Shown here one piece after another: positions 1 to 8,776 of a stretch of 52,295 nucleotides of DNA (position 1 is its first letter; every line of letters starts with the position of its first letter). Source of the DNA: Candidatus Thiobius zoothamnicola (GTDB taxonomy: Bacteria > Pseudomonadota > Gammaproteobacteria > Chromatiales > Chromatiaceae); assembly GCA_030826945.1 (NCBI GenBank), contig JAPQLC010000021.1:1-52295 (forward strand), written 5' to 3'. Under the pieces are notes generated by a model. The model was given only the letters and a program-made list of their open reading frames with translations. It was not told where the DNA came from and did not search any database. A program made the translations under genes and the position numbers.

Positions 1-85
1 CATATGTTTTTACTCATATTATTATATCAAACCTGAGCTTTGTAGATAGCCATGTCCCTGTGCTCGCCTTTTGAGTTAATCCGCT

Positions 86-1522
86 TTAGCTTTTCTCCGT
101 CAGCCGAAGTGCGATGAACATCGGCTCCCCTTGACGCAGTATCAGAACGGCGACTGATTTTTTCCCGTCGGAAGCCGCCACTTTGTCTTCCAGATCCTGC
201 GCGCTTGCCACGGGTTGGCCATCGTACATTTGAATGATATCCCCTGAGCGTAAGCCAGCGCGGCGACCGGCACCGGGTTTCACTTGGGTAATCAAGGCAC
301 CGCCTGTTTGCAACTTATTTTGCTCGCGCGTCTCGGCATCCAGGTCGGTGACGTTAAAGCCCAGTTTATTCACATGCTCTATGGCTGGCTTTTTCATGGC
401 TGGTGCAGCGCCATTCTCATTTGGCAATTCGCCAATGCGGATTTTCATCTCACGTTTTTCACCATGGCGCAGAATTTCAAGGCGCGCTTCCGCATGAATG
501 CGGCTGATCCCGACCAGCGGTGGGAGTTCACTCGAATTATTAATTTTCTGCTGGTTAAAGGAGAGAATGATATCGCCTGGCTGCAAGCCGGCTTCTTCTG
601 CCGGACTGTCATCCATCACCTGCGAGACCAGAGCGCCAGTGGGTTGCGCCAAACCGAAGGATTCGGCCAGGTTGCGATCCACATTCTGGATCAGCACGCC
701 GAGATAGCCGCGTGAGACGCTGCCTTTGTCACGCAATTGATCCGCGACATTGATCGCCAATTCAATCGGAATAGCGAATGACAGCCCCATGAAGCCGCCA
801 GTGCGACTATAAATCTGCGAGTTGATGCCGATCACTTCGCCGTTCATGTTGAATAGTGGGCCGCCTGAGTTGCCGGGATTGATCGCCACATCGGTCTGGA
901 TAAAGGGCACGTAATTCTCGCTGGGCAAACTGCGCCCTTTGGCGCTCACGATACCGGCGGTCACGCTGTAATCAAAGCCGAATGGCGAACCGATTGCCAA
1001 TACCCATTCGCCGACTTTCAGGTTGGTGCTGGAGCCGGTTCTGACCACGGGTAAATCATCGGCGTCAATCTTGATCAAAGCCACATCACTGGCTTTATCG
1101 CTGCCAATCACTTCGGCTTCGTAATAACGCCGGTCATTCAAGCGGACTTCAATTTCATCAGCCTCATCCACGACGTGGTGATTGGTCAGAATATAGCCGT
1201 CGCTGGAGATAATGAAACCGGAACCCAGGGATTGGGAGTGTCCCCTGCCTTCTGGTATGTCCGGTAAGTTATCGTCAAAAAAGTGGCGGAAAAATTCATG
1301 GAATGGGCTGTTTTCCGGTAAGTTCGGTATCTCGAAACCTTTAGGGGTATGGCGTTTGGGGGTTGAGGGTTTTTGCCGCGTGCTGATATTCACCACGGTC
1401 GGGCTGTTGGCCTCGGATAATGCGGTGAAATCCGGCAGGCTATTGGCGGCGCTTTGTAAGGTAAACAGCGCTCCCAGAAGGAAAAGCATGGATGCTAGCC
1501 GGATATGGTTGTGTTTTTGCAT
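86..1522 (-). CDS. degP: Periplasmic serine endoprotease DegP/HtrA (MucD type)
   Basis: HtrA-family protease that degrades misfolded envelope proteins in the periplasm. An N-terminal signal peptide (about residues 1-28) precedes a trypsin-like domain with the triad His116 (in TNHHVVD), Asp146 (ASDVALIKI) and Ser219 (NPGNSGGP), then two PDZ domains (about 270-360 and 390-475). About 478 aa, normal for the DegP/MucD group. I start at the ATG at 1522, with AGG upstream; a TTG three codons earlier is in frame but less likely. It is the last gene of a rpoE-rseA-rseB-rseC-degP cluster, the order of algU-mucABCD in Pseudomonas, so it is probably co-expressed with the sigma-E circuit. The family and role are secure; the choice between DegP and MucD naming is not. 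Confidence 0.95.
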   Translation of the reverse strand: MQKHNHIRLASMLFLLGALFTLQSAANSLPDFTALSEANSPTVVNISTRQKPSTPKRHTPKGFEIPNLPENSPFHEFFRHFFDDNLPDIPEGRGHSQSLGSGFIISSDGYILTNHHVVDEADEIEVRLNDRRYYEAEVIGSDKASDVALIKIDADDLPVVRTGSSTNLKVGEWVLAIGSPFGFDYSVTAGIVSAKGRSLPSENYVPFIQTDVAINPGNSGGPLFNMNGEVIGINSQIYSRTGGFMGLSFAIPIELAINVADQLRDKGSVSRGYLGVLIQNVDRNLAESFGLAQPTGALVSQVMDDSPAEEAGLQPGDIILSFNQQKINNSSELPPLVGISRIHAEARLEILRHGEKREMKIRIGELPNENGAAPAMKKPAIEHVNKLGFNVTDLDAETREQNKLQTGGALITQVKPGAGRRAGLRSGDIIQMYDGQPVASAQDLEDKVAASDGKKSVAVLILRQGEPMFIALRLTEKS

Positions 1523-1543
1523 GATAATCAACCTGTTAGTTCA

Positions 1544-2068
1544 TCATAAATGTTGCGCGAGTTTAGCGGGTGAAAAGCGGCTAATCACAGCTGCTTGAAC
1601 GGTCGGCATCACCTGTAAAACCCGCACATGTCGTTGCAACGCGTCGGCATGTGCGGTAGCGCGGTAACGCGCATACGCAACGCCTATACTCAGGCCTGAT
1701 AGACCAGCGATGATGCTGATAGGTTCCGCCATCATCGGGTTGTTGATCAGTTGGCTTATCCATATCCCGGCAGTGCCGCCGCCAATCAACCCCAATAATG
1801 GCAAAACATACAATAATATGGCTGCCTGGTATAAATAACCTTCATGGATGCCTAATAAAACACGGTCGCCTGCTTTGACAGCTTGCGGCATTGCTGCCAG
1901 TGGTAATTGAAGTTGCTGCGAGAATCGGCGCGGAAACAACTGGTTGAGTAACGAAACGCCGCATCCTTTGCCTGAGTGACAGGTTTGACAGTCTGTGGTT
2001 TGGGTTTCTGCGCGCAAGCGGATGTGTTGGGCGTCCTGCGTCTCTACTCTTGCATATTGTTCAATCAT
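1544..2068 (-). CDS. rseC: Sigma-E positive regulator RseC/MucC
   Basis: Inner-membrane protein of the RseC/MucC family, 174 aa. Visible features are an N-terminal soluble part with a cysteine cluster (CQTCHSGKGC, about residues 27-36) and two adjacent hydrophobic helices (about 80-100 and 108-128), as usual for RseC. In E. coli RseC modulates sigma-E weakly and has been linked to Rsx/Rnf-type electron transfer; the cysteines fit a redox or metal function, which is inference. The start overlaps the end of rseB by 8 nt, indicating translational coupling. degP follows 21 nt downstream. Confidence 0.9.
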   Translation of the reverse strand: MIEQYARVETQDAQHIRLRAETQTTDCQTCHSGKGCGVSLLNQLFPRRFSQQLQLPLAAMPQAVKAGDRVLLGIHEGYLYQAAILLYVLPLLGLIGGGTAGIWISQLINNPMMAEPISIIAGLSGLSIGVAYARYRATAHADALQRHVRVLQVMPTVQAAVISRFSPAKLAQHL

Positions 2069-3053
2069 GACGTCTCAACGCCTCCGCGAGTTTATGTAAA
2101 GTCAGCACTGGCGCTTCGCCCACTAAAAGGATTTGCTGCGCATACTTACGCAACGCCAGCGTCCGGGTCGCGCCCATATTGGCGTGGCCAGTGAGCGCTG
2201 GTTGAGTCGGCGGTTCAATATATAATGAGACCGCACTTAAGCCGTCGGAAAATATGAAGTGTTCACGTTGATGTTGAACATGGTATCGATAAGAAATTTG
2301 TTGATAGCCATTCGGTAACCCGTCAAAAAACCATTGGGTTGCCGTTTGCGTATCCAATCGGGTGGGTTGGAGAGAGAGGGAATCCGCTTGAGCCAACGCG
2401 GATAAATCATGTTCAATCGGTGTAATGTTTTCGCCGATTTTCAATTCCACGAACAAGCTTTGACTTAGCCGCCGCCCCTGAGTATCCAGCAAAATGGATT
2501 TGAGTGGCAAGGCTGTCGTCTGATCCAAATGCAGACGATGTCCATAGCGTAAATGGTCTTTGGGTATGATATCGATGATCTGGGTTGAGCGTCCCGCCAC
2601 CCGGCCAGTTCCGGCCAGTGTCATCTGATAGTATTGGGTGAGCTGCGTGGCATTGAGGTGACGCAGGGAGCGCCAGACGGCTGGATCCGAGGCTTCCGCC
2701 AAATTCATCGGGTTTCGTCCAGGCCGGATCAAAGCAATAGCGGCGTGGCCGCGAATCACTTCCCGGGGCTTGCCATCCAGCGTCACCAAACGCTCCAATT
2801 CATGTTCCCCATGTACACGATGCACGATATAGAGGCTTTCCATCCGCGTCCCGGTCTGGCAAACGAAGCGCCCCTCATAATCCAATTGATGCGCTGCTTG
2901 TTGCATACGCTTTAACCAATCCAAGGGATCAGCCGCGCCGACCATCTGGGTTATGCCGAGGAGAACCAGGCCGAGCGCCAATGAGCGGACGTAAGACCAT
3001 AAAAGGTCTGATCGTACGGTGAGGGTTTTGGCGGATGATTTATTGATCGGCAT
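2061..3053 (-). CDS. rseB: Sigma-E regulatory protein RseB/MucB
   Basis: Periplasmic regulator that binds the anti-sigma factor RseA and shields it from proteolysis; the family senses mislocalised outer-membrane components. The protein has an N-terminal hydrophobic export segment (LALGLVLLGITQMVGAA) followed by the two-domain MucB/RseB fold (about residues 45-330), starting with the typical DPLDWLKRM stretch. I start at the ATG at 3053, which lies inside the last codons of rseA (14-nt overlap). The longer reading to 3095 adds residues that would precede the signal peptide and lacks support. Length of about 330 aa is normal. Confidence 0.92.
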   Translation of the reverse strand: MPINKSSAKTLTVRSDLLWSYVRSLALGLVLLGITQMVGAADPLDWLKRMQQAAHQLDYEGRFVCQTGTRMESLYIVHRVHGEHELERLVTLDGKPREVIRGHAAIALIRPGRNPMNLAEASDPAVWRSLRHLNATQLTQYYQMTLAGTGRVAGRSTQIIDIIPKDHLRYGHRLHLDQTTALPLKSILLDTQGRRLSQSLFVELKIGENITPIEHDLSALAQADSLSLQPTRLDTQTATQWFFDGLPNGYQQISYRYHVQHQREHFIFSDGLSAVSLYIEPPTQPALTGHANMGATRTLALRKYAQQILLVGEAPVLTLHKLAEALRRHD

Positions 3054-3765
3054 TTGGCATCGCAACAAAATTGATGTGGACGCCGGGATAACCAACGCCG
3101 GTTAATCTGGCGTATTCATGATGTTCGATCAGATAGCGATCAAGCTGACGCCATTGTCCGGTTAATAAAGCCGGTTGATTTTCCTCATCGCGCTGGGTCA
3201 ATCCGGTTTGCGCAGCTACCGGCAATGCTGGTGAGATGGTTGGCGAAGCGGGTGCCAGCGTGATTGTTGGTTGGGGCGGCCATGCCGCATTTGGAGTTAG
3301 GATTTGCGGCGCGATGATAATGGCGGCCATCGCCACGGCGGCGGCCAGACCGGCACCCAACGCCATTTGTCGGATTGGTGGCAAGATTCGCGCGCGTTTT
3401 GACCTTAACTTCCCATTGCTTGTGGTGGGTGTAAAACTGATGGGGTTTTCCGAAGGGAGGGCCGACGTTTTTTCCTTCGCTTGGCGGTGCGAGGCATCCT
3501 TCACCGACGGTCTGCATTTGATGTTTTGTGAGGTAAGCAGGTGGGGTTCTTGCGCTAAATCCTGCTGAATCCGGTCAACGATGTGGGAGGCATCAATCGT
3601 GGGGTCAGCATGTTGGCGTAATAGATCGCCAATTTGCTGGTAACGAAGCATTTTGCGGCGCAGCTTTTGATGGCGTAACACATCAGCCTGGAGATCCATT
3701 TGCGCCGCTACCGGCAATTCATCGTCGATAAAGGTCGAAAGTTGTTCGTTTGATGATGTATTCAT
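3040..3765 (-). CDS. rseA: Anti-sigma-E factor RseA/MucA
   Basis: Single-pass inner-membrane anti-sigma factor that sequesters RpoE. The N-terminus shows the family signature NEQLSTFIDDELP (about residues 5-17) in the cytoplasmic sigma-binding domain, then a low-complexity linker, one transmembrane helix (about 133-155, rich in Ala and Ile) and a periplasmic tail that would contact RseB. I place the start at the ATG at 3765, 7 nt after the rpoE stop; an in-frame ATG at 3780 would overlap rpoE and lies outside the conserved part. About 241 aa, somewhat longer than E. coli RseA (216). Operon context with rpoE and rseB makes the call secure. Confidence 0.92.
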   Translation of the reverse strand: MNTSSNEQLSTFIDDELPVAAQMDLQADVLRHQKLRRKMLRYQQIGDLLRQHADPTIDASHIVDRIQQDLAQEPHLLTSQNIKCRPSVKDASHRQAKEKTSALPSENPISFTPTTSNGKLRSKRARILPPIRQMALGAGLAAAVAMAAIIIAPQILTPNAAWPPQPTITLAPASPTISPALPVAAQTGLTQRDEENQPALLTGQWRQLDRYLIEHHEYARLTGVGYPGVHINFVAMPNADQ

Positions 3766-3772
3766 GACTTTT

Positions 3773-4354
3773 TCACACATCAGCCAATAGATTGAGATGG
3801 GCGTCAATCGCTTCGCGGGCGCGAAAAATACGCGAGCGTACGGTGCCGATTGGACAATCCATCACCTGTGCTATTTCCTCATAACTGAGTCCTTCCAGTT
3901 CACGCAACGTAATCGCTGTGCGTAAGTCTTGCGGCAAATGGTCGAGCGCTGCTTTGATCGCCTGAGCCAAATCATGCTGCATCGCCAATTGTTCCGGCGT
4001 GGCACGGTCCTTCAGGGCTGCGCCAGCATCCATTTGTTCCGCGACATCCGCCTCAATGTCATCTTGCGGTGGACGACGGGATTGCGCCGCCAGATGATTC
4101 TTCGCGGTATTCACGGCGATGCGATATAACCAAGTATAAAATGCGCTGTCGCCACGGAAGCCAGGCAGCGCCCGGTAAGCTTTGATGAAAGCTTCCTGAG
4201 TGACATCCAGCGCTTCATCAGCATCCCGAACGTAACGGCTGACCAGATTCGCGACTTTTTGCTGATATTTTAATACCAGCACATTGAACGCTTGCTTATC
4301 GCCTTGCTGCACACGCTCAACCAACGTCTGGTCGGATGCTTTATGCGTTGTCAC
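3773..4354 (-). CDS. rpoE: RNA polymerase sigma factor RpoE (AlgU)
   Basis: Extracytoplasmic-function sigma factor, 193 aa. Sigma-70 region 2 spans about residues 10-95 (core binding and -10 recognition, with DVTQEAFIKAYRALPGF) and region 4 about 130-185 (helix-turn-helix around YEEIAQVMDCPIGTVRSRIF). The start codon is GTG at 4354, with GGAAG about 9 nt upstream; no ATG option exists near it. It is the first gene of the rpoE-rseABC-degP operon and is preceded by a sequence matching its own promoter class, consistent with autoregulation. The segment between it and purN is about 180 nt. Confidence 0.97.
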   Translation of the reverse strand: MTTHKASDQTLVERVQQGDKQAFNVLVLKYQQKVANLVSRYVRDADEALDVTQEAFIKAYRALPGFRGDSAFYTWLYRIAVNTAKNHLAAQSRRPPQDDIEADVAEQMDAGAALKDRATPEQLAMQHDLAQAIKAALDHLPQDLRTAITLRELEGLSYEEIAQVMDCPIGTVRSRIFRAREAIDAHLNLLADV

Positions 4355-4377
4355 TGAGTCGGCTTCCGCTCAATCAA

Positions 4378-4404
4378 CCAGACCACCTGTAAGCGGTTAA
4401 GTTC
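4378..4404 (-). promoter_or_regulatory. Probable sigma-E autoregulated promoter of rpoE
   Basis: On the minus strand, GAACTT at 4404-4399 is followed after 16 nt by TCTGG at 4382-4378. This fits the sigma-E/AlgU pattern (GAACTT, 16-17 nt, TCtga). It sits about 24 nt upstream of the rpoE GTG, leaving room for a short leader with the GGAAG ribosome site. Positive autoregulation is known for rpoE and algU; the assignment here is by motif only. Confidence 0.65.
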
Positions 4405-4533
4405 AATCGTTGCCATTTTAGCGGTCATGGATTCAACATCGCAGATTTGATATGGGTGATGCGTTACCAGTGTCATAAGATGATGGATGCTACCAACAAG
4501 CTGAACTCGCTTCCAGAGGTGATTTCGGCATTG

Positions 4534-5202
4534 TCAGTGTGTGTGCTGATAAATGAGCGGTTTTGCGAGTACGTGGTTATCCAGCCGAATTTGTTGTTGG
4601 TCATTTAACGATAAACGGCCTTCAGTAGCCCAACGGATCACCAGTGGGTAGATTTTATGCTCTTCCGTCAGCACGCGCGCAGCCAGCCGATCTTCCGTAT
4701 CTTCGGCCAGAACCGGCACCACAGCTTGCATAATAACTGGTCCGCCATCCAATTCAGGGGTTACATAGTGTACGCTCGCGCCATGTTGTTCGGCTTTGGC
4801 TTGCAAGGCGCGGCGATGCGTGTGCAATCCTTGGAAATTTGGCAGCAGCGAGGGGTGGATATTGAGCAGGCGTCCCTGGTAATGGCGGACGAATACCGGA
4901 GTGAGGATGCGCATGAAGCCCGCCAGGATAACGAAATCCGGGGCATAGGCGTCAATCTGCCGGGATAATGCGGCATCAAAGGTTCGCCGGTCAGCAAATT
5001 GGGTGTGATCCAACGCCTGGGTTGGAATACCGGCGTTGGCGGCCCAGATCAGCCCGGCGGCATCCGGGTGATTACTGATCACGGCGACAATATCCGCTGT
5101 TATGGCACCTTGCGCGCAAGCCTGCTGAATTGCCCGTAAATTTGTGCCTTTGCCTGAAATCAATACGACCAGACGCCCTTTACGCACATTATTGCCCTTC
5201 AT
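4534..5202 (-). CDS. purN: Phosphoribosylglycinamide formyltransferase (GART 1)
   Basis: Transfers the formyl group of 10-formyl-THF to GAR in step 3 of purine synthesis. The phosphate-binding SGKGTNL motif is at residues 16-22 and the catalytic residues are visible as Asn114 and His116 (in [10 protein letters not shown]) and Asp152 (in TPELDGGPV), matching N106/H108/D144 of E. coli PurN. 222 aa against 212 in E. coli. The start ATG overlaps the purM stop as ATGA, so the two are translationally coupled. Secure. Confidence 0.97.
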   Translation of the reverse strand: MKGNNVRKGRLVVLISGKGTNLRAIQQACAQGAITADIVAVISNHPDAAGLIWAANAGIPTQALDHTQFADRRTFDAALSRQIDAYAPDFVILAGFMRILTPVFVRHYQGRLLNIHPSLLPNFQGLHTHRRALQAKAEQHGASVHYVTPELDGGPVIMQAVVPVLAEDTEDRLAARVLTEEHKIYPLVIRWATEGRLSLNDQQQIRLDNHVLAKPLIYQHTH

Positions 5203-6260
5203 GCGTAAACAACATGAGGCGTTTGTTGTGTGCTGGTTCTGATTTCACCGATTTGGTGAACCACTTCACCTTGTCCAGTCAGGTTTGAGGCGACTGCATC
5301 GGCGGATTCAGCCGGTACGCAGATGACCATGCCGATGCCGCAATTGAAAGTGCGCAGCATTTCGTGGGTATGGATATTGCCAGCCGTTTGCAGCCAATGA
5401 AAAACCTCAGGCTGTGGCCAGGCAGATGGGTCAATGGTTGCTTGATGATAATCTGGCAGGACGCGTGGCAAGTTGTCGGTCAGGCCGCCCCCGGTGATGT
5501 GGGCCAGGGCATGTACGGTGTGTTGCTTCAGCAGATTCAATAAAGGTTTGACATAAATGCGTGTCGGCGCGAGCAGCGTTTGCGCTAAAGTTTGCCCGCC
5601 TGTGATGATTTGATGAAGGTCAGCTTCGCTGACTTCCAATATTTTGCGGATTAAGGAGTAGCCATTGGAGTGTGGGCCTGATGAGGCAAGGCCCAGCAAC
5701 ACATCGCCGGTTTGTACCTGATGGTTTTGCAGGATGTGCTCTTTTTCCACAATGCCAACGGCAAAACCGGCTAAATCATAATCGCCGGTTTGATACATGC
5801 CTGGCATTTCGGCGGTTTCGCCGCCAATCAGTGCACAACCAGCCTGTTCGCAGCCTTGAGCGATGCCGCTTACCACATTTGTCGCCACGTCAACATCCAA
5901 TTTTCCGGTGGCGTAATAATCCAGAAAAAACAATGGCTCGGCACCAGTGACGACAATATCGTTGACGCACATCGCCACCAAATCAATGCCGATGGCGTCA
6001 TGTTGTTGCAATTGAACAGCCAGTTTGAGTTTAGTGCCGACGCCGTCGGTGCCTGAAACCAAAACCGGTGATTGATAACCGCTAGGCAACTCAAATAAAC
6101 CGCCAAAGCCGCCTAAACTTCCAAGCACGCCAGCGCGAAAAGTGCGTTGGACGATGGGTTTGATGTTATTGACCAGTTGGTTGCCCGTATTAATATTCAC
6201 GCCTGCTTTTGCATAGTCGAGCGTTTTATTGTTGTTTAAAGCTTGGTTAGAATAGGTCAA
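5199..6260 (-). CDS. purM: Phosphoribosylformylglycinamidine cyclo-ligase
   Basis: AIR synthetase, ATP-dependent ring closure of FGAM in purine synthesis. The full PurM fold is present over 353 aa (E. coli 345), including the early [13 protein letters not shown] segment, [24 protein letters not shown] and the C-terminal [10 protein letters not shown]. The start is a TTG at 6260 preceded by AGGAG at 7 nt; an ATG two bases into that region opens only a two-codon frame (ATG CTT TGA) that overlaps the TTG. The use of TTG may keep expression modest. It heads the purM-purN operon and is divergent from the DUF2066 gene, a common arrangement in this class. Confidence 0.96.
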   Translation of the reverse strand: MTYSNQALNNNKTLDYAKAGVNINTGNQLVNNIKPIVQRTFRAGVLGSLGGFGGLFELPSGYQSPVLVSGTDGVGTKLKLAVQLQQHDAIGIDLVAMCVNDIVVTGAEPLFFLDYYATGKLDVDVATNVVSGIAQGCEQAGCALIGGETAEMPGMYQTGDYDLAGFAVGIVEKEHILQNHQVQTGDVLLGLASSGPHSNGYSLIRKILEVSEADLHQIITGGQTLAQTLLAPTRIYVKPLLNLLKQHTVHALAHITGGGLTDNLPRVLPDYHQATIDPSAWPQPEVFHWLQTAGNIHTHEMLRTFNCGIGMVICVPAESADAVASNLTGQGEVVHQIGEIRTSTQQTPHVVYA

Positions 6261-6300
6261 AGCATGCTCCTGGCGGTAAATCCGCTCATTCTACTCTTTC

Positions 6301-7383
6301 ATGATCCTAATGAAAAAATTAAGGTTGATTCTCACCCCATTAATTTGCATCGCCTTGGCGTGGTCAAACGCGGTTGGTGCCAATGATTTATATGCCACTG
6401 AAGTTGAAGTGTTGGATGAGAGTCCTGAAGCACGCGGTAAGGGGTTATCCGCTGCGCTGGCGATTGTCATCCAACAGGTCAGTGGAGATCAGCGCATCGG
6501 CCAGCAACCGGATATCACTGAGGCGTTGGCGGATGCCTCATCCCTGGTGCAGCAATTTCGTTATCATTTTGCGCGCAGCGAATCAGTCTCTGAGCATCAG
6601 CCGCCTGAAGAAACCCGCTATCTATGGGTGAAATTTGATCAAAATGCCGTGGACGGCTTACTGCAAAAAGTGAATGCGCGTCTGCGCGCGAAAAAACGAC
6701 GTCGAGCATTATTGTGGCTCGCAGTGGAGCGACATGGGCAGCGCTATTTGCTGGATTTGCATGAAGCGCCCGCCAGCTATGCAAAGATGGTCAAAAGCGC
6801 AAATTCACAGGATATCCAGTTAAAGCTGCCCTTGTTGGATTTGCAGGATCAAACCCAACTTCGCATTGCGGATTTATGGATGGGTTATGAACCGGCGATT
6901 CGCGCCGCTTCCCAGCGCTATCCGCATGATGTCATCCTGGTTGGACGGTTACGGGAAAAACCAAATCAGCATTGGTTTGCAACCTGGAGTCTGTTTGGGC
7001 AAATGGCAAAATATGATTTCACCTTAGCGACAACAACTTTACCGCAGGCGCTGGCGCAAGGTTTCCAACAGGCGCGGGAACCGTTGGTGGAAGCGCTTGC
7101 CGCAGCGTCCAATACGGTTGATCAAACATTGCGGGTGCGTTTCAGTGGCATCGAAACGCTAGGCGCGTATGGACGCTTGATGGCTTTAATTAAACAGTTG
7201 GAGCCATATCATCAATTCAGATTACGCCGCGTTATTGATGATAGCCTGCTGTTTGATGTGGCCGCGATGGATGGACAGACGCATTTGGTGAATCAGTTGA
7301 AGGTTGTTCGCCAGCTCATGGAAGTCCCTGTTGATCCCTCCCAAGATGAGTCGGCGGATCTGGTTTACCGTTTTGTCATGTGA
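6301..7383 (+). CDS. DUF2066 family exported protein
   Basis: 360-aa protein with an N-terminal signal peptide (about residues 4-27, ending near SNAVGA). The DUF2066 features are visible in YATEVEVLDESPEARGKGL near the N-terminus and the pattern of a long alpha/beta protein without catalytic motif. Function is unknown; homologues are often encoded divergently next to purM in gammaproteobacteria, as here (about 40 nt apart). Two starts are possible, ATG at 6301 and ATG at 6310, neither with a clear ribosome site. No downstream partner is co-oriented; scpB converges on it. Confidence 0.8.
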   Translation: MILMKKLRLILTPLICIALAWSNAVGANDLYATEVEVLDESPEARGKGLSAALAIVIQQVSGDQRIGQQPDITEALADASSLVQQFRYHFARSESVSEHQPPEETRYLWVKFDQNAVDGLLQKVNARLRAKKRRRALLWLAVERHGQRYLLDLHEAPASYAKMVKSANSQDIQLKLPLLDLQDQTQLRIADLWMGYEPAIRAASQRYPHDVILVGRLREKPNQHWFATWSLFGQMAKYDFTLATTTLPQALAQGFQQAREPLVEALAAASNTVDQTLRVRFSGIETLGAYGRLMALIKQLEPYHQFRLRRVIDDSLLFDVAAMDGQTHLVNQLKVVRQLMEVPVDPSQDESADLVYRFVM

Positions 7384-7452
7384 CAGAGTCTAAGTCGAAC
7401 ACTGAACTCATTGAATAACGGCTTTCTCTCACATTGGGGTTGCCAGGCAACA

Positions 7453-8007
7453 CTATTCGCTGAACTCTAAGCTTTGATGGATTGTCGCTAAATCACGCAT
7501 TTCCGTCAGCGTGGGTAATTCCTGCAAATTTTTCAGGCTGAAGTAGTCCAGAAATTCCGGGGTCGTGCCATACAAAGCCGGTTTACCCGGCGTATCCCGT
7601 TGGCCCAGTACCTTGATCCAATGACGTTCTAACAAGCTTTTGATGATAGAGGTACTGACTGATACGCCGCGAATTTCTTCAATTTCCCCCCGCGTGATCG
7701 GTTGTCGGTAGGCAATCAATGCCAGAGTTTCCAGTAGCGCGCGGGAGTAGCGCGGTGGGCGTTCGGCCCACAAGCGCGACACCCAGGGAGAGGCCGCTTC
7801 AGTGACCTGAATACGCCAACCGCTGGCGACTTCTTTAATTTCCACTCCCCGGCCTTGGTAATCTTTTTCCAACCTTTGCAGACAGTGGTGTAAATCCGTT
7901 TTCGGGGGCCGCTCGGATTCTTCAAACAACAGTTGCAGTTGCTTTAATGAAAGTGGTTTCCCCGCAGCGAGTAAGGCGGCTTCGACAATAAATTTTAGTT
8001 CAGGCAC
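7453..8007 (-). CDS. scpB: Segregation and condensation protein B
   Basis: Kleisin-associated winged-helix protein of the Smc-ScpA-ScpB condensin complex, acting in chromosome segregation. Two winged-helix domains are recognisable, with ALLETLALIAYRQPITRGEIEEIRG as the family hallmark in the second half. The frame is open to a TTG at 8031, but I prefer the GTG at 8007, just before the scpA stop: it leaves the usual short lead into AALLAAGKPLS. Neither start has a good ribosome site, so coupling to scpA translation is likely. About 184 aa. Confidence 0.92.
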   Translation of the reverse strand: MPELKFIVEAALLAAGKPLSLKQLQLLFEESERPPKTDLHHCLQRLEKDYQGRGVEIKEVASGWRIQVTEAASPWVSRLWAERPPRYSRALLETLALIAYRQPITRGEIEEIRGVSVSTSIIKSLLERHWIKVLGQRDTPGKPALYGTTPEFLDYFSLKNLQELPTLTEMRDLATIHQSLEFSE

Positions 8008-8776
8008 GAGATTTGATGTGAATATCGGCAAAAATATCGGTTTGTATCAGCTCAATCAATTGCTGCTTGACCAGTTCCAGCAACGCCATGAAAGTGACGA
8101 CAATACCTTGGCGGCCTTCCATTGGGTCAAACAGCTCAATAAAGGCGCTGGGCGATCCGGTTTCCATTTGCGCCAATATCCAGCTCATGCGTTCACGTAT
8201 GGACAAGGGTTCAGAGACCACTTGATGATGGCTGAACATGTCGGCGCGTTTGAGCACATCTTGTAAAGCCAGGAGCAGCTCATCCAAGTTGATATCGGGT
8301 AAAACGGTTGCGATGGATTTGAATGGTGCGTCAATTTTAACCGGATGAATATCCCGGTGCAGGCAAGGCAATTCATCCAGGTCTTCAGCCGCTTGTTTGA
8401 AACGCTCATATTGTTGTAGGCGACGTATTAATTCAGCACGAGGATCCAGGTTATCCTCTTCTTCCGCCGACGCTGATACGGGCAATAACATACGCGATTT
8501 GATCTCAGCCAACGTCGCCGCCATCAATAAATATTCAGCCGCCAGTTCAAAACGCATATCCTGCATGGTGCGGATGTATTGCATATATTGTTCGGTGATC
8601 CGCATCACTGGAATATCCAGGATATCCAGATTTTGTCGCCGGATCAGATACAACAACAAATCCAATGGCCCGGTGAAGGTTTCCAGAAACACTTCCAGTG
8701 CATCCGGGGGGATATACAGATCCTTGGGCAAGTCGAAGCAAGCTTCGCCTTGCACAATGGCGATGGCGTCAGACAT
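8000..8776 (-). CDS. scpA: Segregation and condensation protein A
   Basis: Kleisin subunit of the bacterial Smc condensin, bridging the SMC heads. The N-terminal family signature FTGPLDLLLYLIRRQNLDI is at about residues 34-52, followed by EYLLMAATLAEIKSRMLLP and a C-terminal winged-helix segment (about 190-255). 258 aa, typical length. It overlaps the trpS stop by 8 nt and scpB by about 8 nt, forming trpS-scpA-scpB. Secure. Confidence 0.95.
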   Translation of the reverse strand: MSDAIAIVQGEACFDLPKDLYIPPDALEVFLETFTGPLDLLLYLIRRQNLDILDIPVMRITEQYMQYIRTMQDMRFELAAEYLLMAATLAEIKSRMLLPVSASAEEEDNLDPRAELIRRLQQYERFKQAAEDLDELPCLHRDIHPVKIDAPFKSIATVLPDINLDELLLALQDVLKRADMFSHHQVVSEPLSIRERMSWILAQMETGSPSAFIELFDPMEGRQGIVVTFMALLELVKQQLIELIQTDIFADIHIKSRA

